A stretch of DNA of 35,947 nucleotides from Desulfobacteraceae bacterium (GTDB lineage Bacteria; Desulfobacterota; Desulfobacteria; Desulfobacterales; JAABSP01). Both the position numbers and the translations under genes were made by a program. Under the pieces are notes generated by a model that worked only from the letters and a program-made list of their open reading frames with translations, did not search any database and was not told where the DNA came from. Positions 23,261 to 31,280 of this stretch are shown one piece after another. How positions within the stretch are numbered: the stretch's first letter is position 1; each line of letters begins with the position of its first letter. Location of the stretch: contig JAABTM010000017.1 in assembly GCA_011389855.1 (NCBI GenBank), positions 1-35,947 of the forward strand. The letters are read 5' to 3'.

Positions 23261-23886
23261 TTATATTTCTTTCTCCTGTGCGCCATCGGGTGCCCAACTT
23301 CCCGTAATATTTGCTCCAGTTTTACTCTGATCGGCGCGATGTTTCGATCGACGATCTCCCGCAGTTTTTGAATGTCGACAAAATCATATTCAAGTAAACT
23401 CTTGGCATCGTCTTCGTCTTTTCTTTCAAAAGTTGATATTTTCATGGCGATCAAGTGTTCGACTGAAACGACATAAAGCTCCGCTTCACCGAGGTTGATC
23501 TTTTCTGTCGCGGAATCGATCGCTTCTTCGAACAACTTGCTCAAATCGCCTTCATCAACGGAGTATCGGTCAATAAAATCGACGTTGATATTGTCTGTCT
23601 CACCGTGGACGTTTATGCCTCCAATCATCAACTCTCTGATATTGTAGCTCAGATCAGATAAATGCCTTATGACTTTTTGCCTGTCTGCTTTCTTTATGGC
23701 GGCATCCAGATCTTTCGTGAACGCATGACCCGCCGGATCGGGCAACCAGTACCATACCGCCAGTCTGCCGATCAAAACGCATTTGATTTGTAACTCGCTC
23801 AGTACTTTCGTTGCAAAAACGGCGCTTTCTTTCGGATCGAATGTCGGCAATTCCAAACCGTTTTTCTTCCTGCTTCTATCGCTCAT
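23257..23886 (-). CDS. Divergent nucleotidyltransferase-fold protein
   Basis: This 209-residue protein has the same fold as its operon neighbour but differs much in sequence: CVLIGRLAVWYWLPDPAGHA then FTKDLDAAI, so the usual Gly-Gly is Gly40-Arg41, while D59 and D61 are kept, and a third acidic residue appears in INVDFID (D103/D106). The later block VEHLIAMKISTFERKDEDDA fits the family helix. It is the first gene of the four-gene operon. The loss of the second glycine in the nucleotide loop suggests altered or absent catalysis; it may regulate or substitute the other transferase. Confidence 0.7.
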   Translation of the reverse strand: MSDRSRKKNGLELPTFDPKESAVFATKVLSELQIKCVLIGRLAVWYWLPDPAGHAFTKDLDAAIKKADRQKVIRHLSDLSYNIRELMIGGINVHGETDNINVDFIDRYSVDEGDLSKLFEEAIDSATEKINLGEAELYVVSVEHLIAMKISTFERKDEDDAKSLLEYDFVDIQKLREIVDRNIAPIRVKLEQILREVGHPMAHRRKKYK

Positions 23887-23984
23887 GATGAGCAGCCTGC
23901 GCTATCTTTCATATCCAGGATGTGGGGGCCATGTTAGATATGTGCATGCTGATGTTGGGCACGGAGGTGTCAAAAAGCCCGACC

Positions 23985-24093
23985 GCGCGGGAATGAATTC
24001 CCACGCTATTATTCGTCGTCCCTACGGGACTGGAATTGCTTAAAAATGTCCTGTAGGGACATCACAAAATAGCGTGGGAGTTTACTCCCGCGC
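23985..24093. mobile_element. MITE-like dispersed hairpin element, full copy
   Basis: This 109-bp element has 26-bp terminal inverted repeats (23985-24010 and 24068-24093) with four differences; each arm is itself a small palindrome (GGGAATGAATTCCC type). Inside lies a second inverted pair, GTCCCTAC ... GTAGGGAC. A half copy is at 19732-19795. It carries no gene. The right end includes the lipA stop codon and the last codons of the gene. It resembles a non-autonomous element or a large REP; no transposase of matching ends is in the window. Confidence 0.8.
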
Positions 24094-24981
24094 TCCTCTC
24101 CCCCGAGCCCCCTTAAACAATCGCTTCGCCTCATAAGAACTCCGCACAAACGGCCCGCTGGCCACCTCTTCAAAGCCGATTTTCAATGCAACAGCCCGCC
24201 ATTCCTCGAATGCTTCGGGCGTCACATAGCGATCCACCGGCAGATGTTCTTTGGAAGGCTGGAGATACTGCCCCAGCGTCAGCAGCCGGCAGCCTGTGGC
24301 GTGGATGTCTTCCAGGGTCTCCCGGATCTCGGCGTCGGTCTCCCCCAGTCCCAGCATCAAGCCGGATTTGGCCGGGATGTCCGGCGTCATCTCACCCACC
24401 CGGCGCAGCAGCTCCAGCGACCGGTCGTAGACGGCCTGGGGCCGGACCGTGTCATACAGGCGCGGCACGGTCTCCACGTTGTGGTTGAGGACGTCGGGCC
24501 GGGCGTCCAGCACGGTTTTCAGGGAGTCGGCGTCTCCCTGGAAATCGGGGATCAGCACCTCCACCCGGGCCTCGGGAATCTGTTCCCGGATCGCGTTAAT
24601 CGTCCCGGCGAACAGGCCCGCGCCGCCGTCGTCCAGGTCGTCGCGGGTGACGGAAGTGACCACCACGTACCGGAGGTTCATCCGGGCCGACGCCTCCGCC
24701 ACCCGGCGGGGTTCCCCGGGGTCCGGCGGTCCGCAGGCGCCGTGGGTCACGTTGCAGAACCGGCAGTTGCGGGTACACTGGTCCCCCAGGATCAGGAAGG
24801 TCGCCGTCCGCTTGGAGAAGCACTCGAACTGGTTGGGGCAGTGGGCTTCCTGGCAGACGGTATGAAGCCGTCCGTCCCGGATGAGGGCCCGCACCTGTTC
24901 GTATTCCGGCGCGGTGGGCAGTTTTCGGGTAAGCCATTTGGGTTTTCTGGGGCGGGCGGGTCGTTTTGTGGGATCATTCAT
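24082..24981 (-). CDS. lipA: Lipoyl synthase
   Basis: LipA is a radical-SAM enzyme that inserts two sulfur atoms into protein-bound octanoyl chains to make lipoate for 2-oxoacid dehydrogenases and the glycine cleavage system. The 299-residue protein has the auxiliary cluster motif C43-x4-C48-x5-C54 (CQEAHCPNQFEC), the radical-SAM motif C69-x3-C73-x2-C76 (CTRNCRFC), and the C-terminal RSSY serine that binds the auxiliary cluster. After RSSYEAKRLF the C-terminus runs on as KGARGRGARE, partly coded by the dispersed hairpin element, which also supplies the TAA. The gene follows lipB by 9 bp. Confidence 0.97.
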   Translation of the reverse strand: MNDPTKRPARPRKPKWLTRKLPTAPEYEQVRALIRDGRLHTVCQEAHCPNQFECFSKRTATFLILGDQCTRNCRFCNVTHGACGPPDPGEPRRVAEASARMNLRYVVVTSVTRDDLDDGGAGLFAGTINAIREQIPEARVEVLIPDFQGDADSLKTVLDARPDVLNHNVETVPRLYDTVRPQAVYDRSLELLRRVGEMTPDIPAKSGLMLGLGETDAEIRETLEDIHATGCRLLTLGQYLQPSKEHLPVDRYVTPEAFEEWRAVALKIGFEEVASGPFVRSSYEAKRLFKGARGRGARE

Positions 24982-24990
24982 CGGATTTCC

Positions 24991-25728
24991 CTAATTCTTC
25001 TCAAATTCGTCGAGCCGGGTTTCCAGGTCTTTCGGATCCATCGCCTGCCAATGGATGCCGAAAATTTCGGCCAGGTGGCCGGTCATGGCCTCCCGCACCC
25101 CGTCCATGGGGATTTTCCGGCACAGCTCGGCCATGAGGGAGGTCATCCGGCAGTTCTGGATGCCGCAGGGGTTGATCCAGGAGAAGGGCTCCAGGGAGAG
25201 GTTGACGTTGAAGGCCAGGCCGTGGAAGCTGATGCCCCGTGTGACCGCCACGCCGATGCTCCCCAGCTTTTTGCCGTTCAACCACACCCCCCGGTTGGCG
25301 TCGTCGCCGGCCGATTGGAGCCCCCAGTCCGCGGCCGTCCGAACCATGGCCTCCTCCAGCCCGCCCACGTAGGCCCGAACCCCCATTCCGGACCGGTTGA
25401 GATCCAAAATCGGATAGACCACCAGTTGACCGGGGCCGTGGAAGGTGATGTTGCCGCCCCGCTCGATCTGGACCACCTGGATGGACCGCCGCTCCAAAAA
25501 TTCCTCGGAGACGATGAGGTTCTCCCGGCCCCCGTTCCGCCCCAATGTAAAAACCGGCGGGTGTTCCAGCACCAGGGCCACGTCTTCCGCCAACCGCCCC
25601 GCTTTTTTGGCGGCGACGATCCGCCGCTGGAGGTCAAGGGCCTGGCGGTAATCCGTAATCGGCAGGTCCAAACGCCGGCAGGCGCCGTCCCCAGGCGGAC
25701 GCTTTGCCGCGGTCTCTTTCGCATCCAT
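24991..25728 (-). CDS. lipB: Octanoyl-[acyl carrier protein]:protein transferase
   Basis: LipB moves the octanoyl group from ACP to the lipoyl domains that LipA then thiolates. The 245-residue product shows the family block RGGNITFHGPGQLVVYPI, the active-site lysine in NGKKLGSIGV, and the active-site cysteine in WINPCGIQ followed by MTSL. The ATG at 25728 is chosen because GGGGCGG-type purines precede it and homology starts soon after; the open frame to 25881 has no family similarity. It forms a two-gene operon with lipA and is divergent from ppiB. Confidence 0.95.
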   Translation of the reverse strand: MDAKETAAKRPPGDGACRRLDLPITDYRQALDLQRRIVAAKKAGRLAEDVALVLEHPPVFTLGRNGGRENLIVSEEFLERRSIQVVQIERGGNITFHGPGQLVVYPILDLNRSGMGVRAYVGGLEEAMVRTAADWGLQSAGDDANRGVWLNGKKLGSIGVAVTRGISFHGLAFNVNLSLEPFSWINPCGIQNCRMTSLMAELCRKIPMDGVREAMTGHLAEIFGIHWQAMDPKDLETRLDEFEKN

Positions 25729-25870
25729 CGCATTCCGCCCCTTTGCGTCCAAAGATGCGACCGCCCGAATCCCATCGGGCCATCGGGCCGTCGCTGTTAT
25801 CCAGACTGAAAAGTGTAGCACGGCGTCAAGCCCCCTGCAACGATCTTCTACAGAATCCAGCGATTTGGGT

Positions 25871-25899
25871 TTTACATTCACTGGAAAATCGTTTATGGT
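25871..25899 (+). promoter_or_regulatory. Candidate ppiB promoter
   Basis: TTTACA, a 17-base spacer and TATGGT lie 43 bp before the ppiB ATG in the AT-richer divergent gap to lipB. The match to the sigma-70 pattern is moderate. Confidence 0.35.
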
Positions 25900-25941
25900 G
25901 TGTCCTTTTTGATTCCATCAACGGAAAGGATCGACTTTAAA

Positions 25942-26439
25942 ATGGTAAAATTGGAAACCACCATGGGCGACATCGTCCTGGAACTCTTTGAAGACGACGC
26001 GCCCAAGACCACCGCCAACTTCCTCGATTATGTCAACGCCGGCCACTACGACGGCACCATCTTCCACCGGGTCATCGACGGCTTCATGGTCCAGGGCGGC
26101 GGATTCACCGAAGACATGCAGCAGAAGCCCACCAACGCCCCCATCGAAAACGAGGCCGACAACGGCCTTAAAAACGACGCCTACACCGCGGCCATGGCCC
26201 GGACCCAGGATCCCCACAGCGCCTCGGCCCAGTTTTTCATCAACGTCAAGAAAAACGATTTTCTCAACCACCGGTCCAAGACCCCGGACGGCTGGGGCTA
26301 CACCGTCTTCGGCAAGGTGGCCAGGGGCCACGGCGTAGTCAACAAAATCAAGGGCGTGGCCACCGGTGCGACGGCTGGACACGCCGACGCGCCCAAGGAA
26401 CCGGTGAAAATCGTCAAGGCGGAGGTCGTGTCTGAATAA
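25942..26439 (+). CDS. ppiB: Peptidyl-prolyl cis-trans isomerase B (cyclophilin)
   Basis: This 165-residue cytoplasmic cyclophilin speeds up proline isomerisation in protein folding. It aligns end to end with E. coli PpiB: TIFHRVIDGFMVQGGGF with the catalytic Arg, AMARTQDPHSASAQFFINV, and WGYTVFGKV near the active site. There is no signal peptide. The ATG at 25942 starts the homology (MVKLETTMGDIVLELFED) and has AAAGGA about 11 bases upstream. A compact terminator hairpin begins right after its stop codon. Confidence 0.96.
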   Translation: MVKLETTMGDIVLELFEDDAPKTTANFLDYVNAGHYDGTIFHRVIDGFMVQGGGFTEDMQQKPTNAPIENEADNGLKNDAYTAAMARTQDPHSASAQFFINVKKNDFLNHRSKTPDGWGYTVFGKVARGHGVVNKIKGVATGATAGHADAPKEPVKIVKAEVVSE

Positions 26440-26463
26440 CGCGTGAATTCCCACGCGGTTTTT
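26440..26463 (+). terminator. Terminator after ppiB, related to the dispersed hairpin
   Basis: CGCGTG-AATTCC-CACGCG forms a 6-bp GC-rich stem and is followed by G and five T, directly after the ppiB stop (26437-26439). The core GAATTCCCACGC is identical to a part of the dispersed hairpin arm at 23995-24007, so the terminator may derive from that element. Confidence 0.7.
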
Positions 26464-26479
26464 CGAAGCCAGCCGTCAT

Positions 26480-26989
26480 GTGGACCGGGCTGAGTTCAAC
26501 CGGTTCACGGCCCGGTTCGGAATCTCGGCGGTGGAACAACGGGAAGCCCGCGCCCCCGGCAGGGGAGAAAAGACCGCCCTGGCGGAGAACGGGGAACCCC
26601 GGGGCCGCATCCTGGTGGTGGAGGACAACGTCACCAACCAGAAGGTGGCCATGGGCATGCTCCGGAAGATGGGCTACCGGGCCGACGCCGCCGCCGACGG
26701 CCGGGAGGCCCTGAAAGCCCTTGAAACCCTGCCCTACGATCTGGTATTAATGGACTGTCAGATGCCGGAAATGGACGGATTCGAGGCCGCGGCCGCCATC
26801 CGGGATCCGGACTCCGCCGTCCGGGACCGCGACCTGCCGGTCATCGCCCTGGCGGCCTACGCCATGAAGGGCGACCGGGAACGGCGCCTCGCCGCCGGCA
26901 TGAACGACTACCTGGCCAAGCCCATCACCCTGCCGGCCCTGGCGGAGATGATGGCGCGTTGGCTCCACATCGAAAGCAGCCTGTCATGA
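26480..26989 (+). CDS. Receiver-domain protein, probable remnant of a CHASE hybrid kinase
   Basis: The C-terminal 125 residues are a full receiver domain: ILVVEDN with E48-D49, phospho-acceptor D92 in LVLMDCQMPEMDG, and the lysine in YLAKPI. This subtype is the one fused to hybrid histidine kinases of the BarA/RpfC class. The N-terminal 20 residues, and a few more codons upstream of the GTG start (reading FFEASRHVDRAEFNRF then GISAVE), look like the end of a CHASE sensor domain. If so, transmembrane helix, kinase core and linker were deleted and the two ends joined in frame. The start is uncertain. The next gene overlaps by four bases. Confidence 0.7.
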   Translation: MDRAEFNRFTARFGISAVEQREARAPGRGEKTALAENGEPRGRILVVEDNVTNQKVAMGMLRKMGYRADAAADGREALKALETLPYDLVLMDCQMPEMDGFEAAAAIRDPDSAVRDRDLPVIALAAYAMKGDRERRLAAGMNDYLAKPITLPALAEMMARWLHIESSLS

Positions 26990-27600
26990 AAATCCTGATC
27001 GCCGAGGACGACCTCGCCTCCCGTACCCTGCTGGAGGGAGTGCTCACAAAATGGGGCTACACCGTTGTGTCGACCGCCGACGGAACCGACGCCTGGAACA
27101 AACTGCAAGGGCCGGATGCGCCGCGGCTGGCCCTGCTCGACTGGATGATGCCGGGGATGAGCGTCCCCGACCTCTGCCGGCGGCTGCGGGAAGATCAAAA
27201 AGGATCAGAGTGCGTCTACCTCATCCTGCTCACCGCCCGAAGCGCGGCCCGGGACATCGCCCGGGGCCTCGACGCCGGCGCCGACGATTACATCGCCAAG
27301 CCCTACGACAACGAAGAACTGCGGGCCCGCCTCAATCTGGCCCGCCGGATTCTCGATCTTCAGGCCGCCTCGGCCCAAAAAGACGACCTCCTGTCCGCCT
27401 TCCAGACGGCCAGAACCCTCTGCCACGACATCAACCAGCCCCTCCAGGCCGCCAGCGGCTACGCCGAACTCCTCGCCATGACCCTGCCCGAAGACGCCCC
27501 CCAACGCCCCACCCTCACCCGCATCGTCGACAGCGTCGAGCGCATCGGCGGCTTGGTGGAAAAAATGATGCATTTGGCGAGGCGCCACACACAATCCTGA
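26986..27600 (+). CDS. Response regulator with C-terminal DHp-like segment, no ATPase domain
   Basis: This 204-residue protein has a receiver domain at 1-120 (acidic pair D8-D9, phospho-acceptor D52 in LLDWMMPGM, lysine in YIAKPYDN), then a helical linker and a dimerisation/phosphotransfer segment TLCHDINQPLQAASGYAELL with H147 in the H-box position. A histidine kinase would continue with an ATPase domain, but the gene ends at once after the second DHp helix. So it could act as a phosphotransfer protein, or be a truncated kinase. The ATG overlaps the end of the previous receiver gene (ATGA), suggesting both act in one pathway. Confidence 0.82.
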   Translation: MKILIAEDDLASRTLLEGVLTKWGYTVVSTADGTDAWNKLQGPDAPRLALLDWMMPGMSVPDLCRRLREDQKGSECVYLILLTARSAARDIARGLDAGADDYIAKPYDNEELRARLNLARRILDLQAASAQKDDLLSAFQTARTLCHDINQPLQAASGYAELLAMTLPEDAPQRPTLTRIVDSVERIGGLVEKMMHLARRHTQS

Positions 27601-27678
27601 ACAGCCGCCGGGGGCTGAACCCCCCGGCAAACAAGGGAACCGCCCTAAAGGGCGCTCGGGGAAGGGGCGGCTTTGGAT

Positions 27679-28680
27679 TTAGGCCGGCGAAGTCTCCTCC
27701 ATCGGCGCCGACTTTTCCATGATCGGCCGCAGGTCGGGGAAGGTGGGCAGAGCGGGGGGGCAGGGGTTGAGTTCCGGCACGGGCACGGAGACCAGTTCCT
27801 CCATGCACAAATCCTTCTGCTCCCAAAGGGCGTTGACCCAGTTCTGGAACGCCTGTCGGAATCTCTCGTCGTTGAAGTAGTCCCCCAGCATCTCCGGAGT
27901 AATGGGCAGGGATCGGATCTGCACCCGGACGTCCCGAATGTCTCCGCATGCAAAGTCCCAGATCGTTCCGGCGCCGCCGGGATATGCGATGGTCACGTCG
28001 ACGAACCGGTTGAGGTGCTCGCCCATGGAAGAGAGCGAAAAGGCGATGCCCCCGGCCCGGGGCTTCAGCAAGTGTTTGAAGGGGGAGTTCTGCTTTTCGT
28101 GCTTGGCCGTCGTGAACCGGGTGCCTTCCAAAAAATTGATGACCGAAACCGGGAGGGTCTTGAATTTTTCGCAGGCCCGCCGCGTGATCTCCAGATCGCG
28201 TCCCTTCAGGTGAGGGTGTTTTTCAAGGAAGCCGCGGGAATACCGCTTCATAAACGGGAAATCCAGCGCCCACCACGCCTGCCCCAGGACCGGGACCCAG
28301 AACAACTCCTGCTTCAAAAAAAACTTGAGGAACGGGATCTTTCGATGGAAGACATTCTGGAGCACCGGAATGTCCACCCAGGACTGGTGATTGGCCACCA
28401 CCAGGTACCAGTCTTTTCTCTGGAGCGTCTCCAGCCCCTGCACATGCCACCGGATGTTGCAGAAAATCCGCTGATTCAGGTTATTGACGCCCACCCAGGC
28501 GTTGGCGCACCCGTTGAGCGCCCCGTCGCACAATTTTCGGAAGGAGCGAACCGGCACGAATAGTTTCAATAGGGCCGTCAGATAGATGGGAACCGCCCAG
28601 AAGACGGTGTTGAGCGCGAGAATGGACAGCACCGTCGCGCCGCGGAGATTGGAGAAAAGAGATCTTCGATTGTTCTGCAT
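27679..28680 (-). CDS. YihG-like 1-acylglycerol-3-phosphate-type acyltransferase
   Basis: This 333-residue membrane protein of the PlsC superfamily has an N-terminal hydrophobic segment (VLSILALNTVFWAVPIYLTA), the HX4D catalytic motif VVANHQSWVD, the glycerophosphate-binding block FLEGTRFT, and the later KPRAGGIAF. The order and length are those of the YihG/LCLAT-type branch, which acylates lysophosphatidate or related lipids. The ATG at 28680 has AAGGTGG six bases upstream. The C-terminal tail beyond residue 300 is Pro-rich and not conserved. It stands alone and converges on the response-regulator pair. Confidence 0.88.
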   Translation of the reverse strand: MQNNRRSLFSNLRGATVLSILALNTVFWAVPIYLTALLKLFVPVRSFRKLCDGALNGCANAWVGVNNLNQRIFCNIRWHVQGLETLQRKDWYLVVANHQSWVDIPVLQNVFHRKIPFLKFFLKQELFWVPVLGQAWWALDFPFMKRYSRGFLEKHPHLKGRDLEITRRACEKFKTLPVSVINFLEGTRFTTAKHEKQNSPFKHLLKPRAGGIAFSLSSMGEHLNRFVDVTIAYPGGAGTIWDFACGDIRDVRVQIRSLPITPEMLGDYFNDERFRQAFQNWVNALWEQKDLCMEELVSVPVPELNPCPPALPTFPDLRPIMEKSAPMEETSPA

Positions 28681-28803
28681 GAGGGCCACCTTGAAACGGA
28701 TGCGTGTCGGTTGACGGTTGAGCGTTCAAAAGCTCAAACTAACTACGATTTGGCCGCCGTTTCAAGGAAAACCCGAATTTTTACAAAAATTTTACACGGT
28801 TTG

Positions 28804-28835
28804 TGAATCGGGATGGCCGAAACCATCCCGATTCA
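28804..28835 (-). terminator. Strong hairpin downstream of the DUF3096 gene
   Basis: TGAATCGGGATGG, a 6-base loop and CCATCCCGATTCA make a perfect 13-bp stem. On the minus strand it lies 41 bp after the DUF3096 stop codon and is followed by an AT-rich stretch with a run of five T, so it can serve as a terminator there. Confidence 0.65.
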
Positions 28836-28875
28836 TCTACCCGCGCGAATTGGCTGTTCGGATCCGGGCCGTGCG

Positions 28876-29013
28876 TCACAAATTGAACACCCCCACGATG
28901 CCCACTATGATCAGGTAAGCCGCGACAATGTAATTGAGCAACCGGGGGATCACCAGAATGGCGATGCCGGCGACCAGCGACAACAGCGGTTGAATTGCGA
29001 GATTGATCTCCAT
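28876..29013 (-). CDS. DUF3096 small membrane protein
   Basis: This gene codes for only 45 residues: MEINLAIQPLLSLVAGIAIL, then VIPRLLNYIVAAYLIIVGIV and GVFNL. It matches the DUF3096 family, very short proteins with two hydrophobic helices joined by PRLLNYIVA. AAAGGAGA lies seven bases ahead of the ATG, and a strong hairpin follows the stop. The function is unknown; members occur widely in proteobacteria as single genes, possibly general-stress membrane peptides. Confidence 0.85.
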   Translation of the reverse strand: MEINLAIQPLLSLVAGIAILVIPRLLNYIVAAYLIIVGIVGVFNL

Positions 29014-29325
29014 AAGAGTCTCCTTTCAGTATGATGGTATGAAATCCGCGTCAAAACGCGCATCGGTCTCACGGCGACGATCCTTATCGCTCGTGATGGG
29101 CTCCAAAATCAAATCAATCCTCCTTGCGAAATGCACGCTTAGGTTAATATATGGATAGAGTAAACCATATTTCCCGCATCACTGAAATCGGTTGCATCCT
29201 GTATTTGGAGAACATAACAACAGTAATTTGATCGACAGGAGACCCCATCCGGTCGGCGGCGCGCCGAACCGGACGGGCGGTCATGGAAAGGATATCGGTT
29301 TGTGGAAAGATAGAAAGAAGGGACG
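29014..29325. other. Gene-free stretch between DUF3096 gene and cysK
   Basis: No gene is visible in these 312 bases. A GC-rich inverted repeat at 29249-29272 (CCGGT CGGCG / CGCCG A ACCGG) could end the cysK transcript from the right, but no T run follows. The remainder should hold the promoter of the DUF3096 gene near 29014-29160; no convincing -35/-10 pair was identified. Confidence 0.4.
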
Positions 29326-30252
29326 TTATTCCGGCAGGAACAGGTCGGTGCTGATGTACCGCTCTCCGGTGGAGGGCAGGACCGTCACGATCCGCTTGCC
29401 GGCCGATTCCTCCCGACCGGCCACCTTCAGGCACGCCGCCACCGCGGCCCCGGAGGAGATGCCGCAGAGAATTCCCTCCTTTTTGGCCAGTTCCCGGGCC
29501 GTTTCCATGGCCTGCTCGTTGCTCACCATGACGACCTCGTCGATGAGGGACCGGTCCAGCACCTCGGGCACGAACCCGGCCCCGATGCCCTGAATCTTGT
29601 GGGGACCGGGATCGCCGCCGGAAAGGATTGGCGAATCGGCCGGCTCCACCGCCACCACCCGGAAATCCGACTTGCGCGGCTTGATGGCACGGGCCACGCC
29701 CGTCAGGGTGCCGCCGGTGCCGACGCCCGCCACGAAGATATCGACATTCCCTTCGGTGTCGCGCCAGATCTCCAGGCCCGTGGTGGTTTCGTGGATCTTG
29801 GGGTTGGCCGGGTTGGCGAACTGGTTGGGCATGAAGATGTCGGTCCCTTCTTTCAACAACTCATGGGCTTTGGCGATGGCGCCTTTCATCCCCTTGTCGC
29901 CCGGGGTTAAAACAAGCTCGGCCCCCAGATGACTCAGCAGCTTCCGCCGTTCCATGCTCATGTTTTCGGGCATGGTGAGGGTCAGATGATATCCCTTGGC
30001 CGCGCAGACGAAGGCCAGCGCGATGCCGGTGTTGCCGCTGGTGGGCTCCACGATCCGGGTTTCAGGCCCGACCCGGCCTTCCGCCTCCGCCTTCTCGATC
30101 ATGGAGGCCGCGATCCGGTCCTTGACCGATCCCGCCGGGTTGAAAAATTCCAGCTTGGCGAGAATTTCCACGTTCAACCCCTTGCCCAACCGGTTGAGCC
30201 GCACCAGGGGCGTCGCGCCGATGGTATGCTGAATGGCTGAATAGAGTTTCAT
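29326..30252 (-). CDS. cysK: Cysteine synthase (O-acetylserine sulfhydrylase)
   Basis: CysK is a PLP enzyme that makes cysteine from O-acetylserine and sulfide. The 308-residue protein has the PLP lysine in NPAGSVKDR, the substrate loop [11 protein letters not shown], the phosphate-binding [10 protein letters not shown], and the C-terminal [10 protein letters not shown]. Length and layout are those of CysK/CysM. It is the last gene of the nifU-nifS-cysE-cysK group, 20 bp after cysE, so cysteine is made in the same operon that uses it as sulfur source. Confidence 0.97.
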   Translation of the reverse strand: MKLYSAIQHTIGATPLVRLNRLGKGLNVEILAKLEFFNPAGSVKDRIAASMIEKAEAEGRVGPETRIVEPTSGNTGIALAFVCAAKGYHLTLTMPENMSMERRKLLSHLGAELVLTPGDKGMKGAIAKAHELLKEGTDIFMPNQFANPANPKIHETTTGLEIWRDTEGNVDIFVAGVGTGGTLTGVARAIKPRKSDFRVVAVEPADSPILSGGDPGPHKIQGIGAGFVPEVLDRSLIDEVVMVSNEQAMETARELAKKEGILCGISSGAAVAACLKVAGREESAGKRIVTVLPSTGERYISTDLFLPE

Positions 30253-30272
30253 GGGACCTCCTTACACTTCGC

Positions 30273-31211
30273 TTATCGATACACCAGTTCCGGCGTCTTG
30301 AGCAGCACCTTGGTGTTGGGCGGAATCGACTCGGTAAGCCAGACGTTGCCGCCGACCACCGAACTCTTGCCGATGACCGTGTCGCCGCCCAGGATGGTGG
30401 CGCCGGAGTAGATGATGGCGTCGTCTTCGATGGTGGGGTGGCGCTTTTTTCCCCGCATCCGTTCACCGGCGTTTTTGGGCAGGGAGAGCGCCCCCAGGGT
30501 CACCCCCTGGTAGATGCGGACGTTGTCTCCGATCTCCGTGGTTTCGCCGATGACCACGCCGGTGCCGTGGTCGATGACGAACCGCTCGCCGATCTCGGCG
30601 CCGGGATGGATGTCGATGCCGGTGAGGGAGTGGGCGTATTCCGTCATCATCCGCGGCAGCAGGGGCACGTCCAACTCGTAGAGCCTGTGGGCCACCCGAT
30701 ATACGGTTATGGCGTAGATGCCCGGATAGCTGAAGATGATCTCGTCGCAGCTCTTGGCGGCCGGATCCCCGTCGTAGGCGGCGGCGACATCCGAAGCCAT
30801 CAGGCGGCGGATGGTCGGAACGTCGGCCAGAACCGACAGGGCCATCTCGCTTCCCTGTTCCGCGCAGTGGACGCATTCTTTGTCGTACCGAAAACATTCG
30901 TGGCGGATGGCCCGGCAGATCTGCTCGTATAGCACGTCGAACAGGCCGGAAACCGCCTGCCCCATGCTGTATTTCAGGTTGATGGGATCGAGCTTCTCCC
31001 GGTTGAAATAGCCGGGAAAGAGAATATCCCGGAACCGCTCGATGATGTCGAGAACCGCCTCTTTGGACGGGATGGGTTCATAATCGACATGGGTGTAGCA
31101 ACTGCCGTCTTCGCAGCCGCCGATGATCCTTTCGGCTACGTCGGGCAGTTTGTCCCGATAGCTTGAAAGCGTCCGCCGGTCCACCCGGCAGGATGGGGAA
31201 TGGTCGTCCAT
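30273..31211 (-). CDS. cysE: Serine O-acetyltransferase (EpsC/SatA type)
   Basis: CysE acetylates serine with acetyl-CoA to give O-acetylserine for CysK. The 312-residue protein has an N-terminal helical domain (residues 1-190) and a left-handed beta-helix of hexapeptide repeats with the catalytic block IDIHPGAEIGERFVIDHGTG, then VVIGETTEIGDNVRIYQGVT. The longer N-terminal domain is typical of the EpsC-like enzymes of anaerobes. GGGAGG precedes the ATG. It lies between nifS (69 bp upstream) and cysK (20 bp downstream). Confidence 0.95.
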   Translation of the reverse strand: MDDHSPSCRVDRRTLSSYRDKLPDVAERIIGGCEDGSCYTHVDYEPIPSKEAVLDIIERFRDILFPGYFNREKLDPINLKYSMGQAVSGLFDVLYEQICRAIRHECFRYDKECVHCAEQGSEMALSVLADVPTIRRLMASDVAAAYDGDPAAKSCDEIIFSYPGIYAITVYRVAHRLYELDVPLLPRMMTEYAHSLTGIDIHPGAEIGERFVIDHGTGVVIGETTEIGDNVRIYQGVTLGALSLPKNAGERMRGKKRHPTIEDDAIIYSGATILGGDTVIGKSSVVGGNVWLTESIPPNTKVLLKTPELVYR

Positions 31212-31280
31212 GGGTCGCCTCCCTTTTCTGTTTCTGCATTGCCAAGCCGGGGCGGCATGGGGTCCATGCCGCCCCGGTTC

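Noticed and set aside
27607-27655. Hairpins between the response-regulator gene and the acyltransferase gene as terminators
   Set aside because: Stems of GC-rich sequence are present (27607-27628 and 27642-27655), but neither strand has a T run after them, so they were not listed as terminators.
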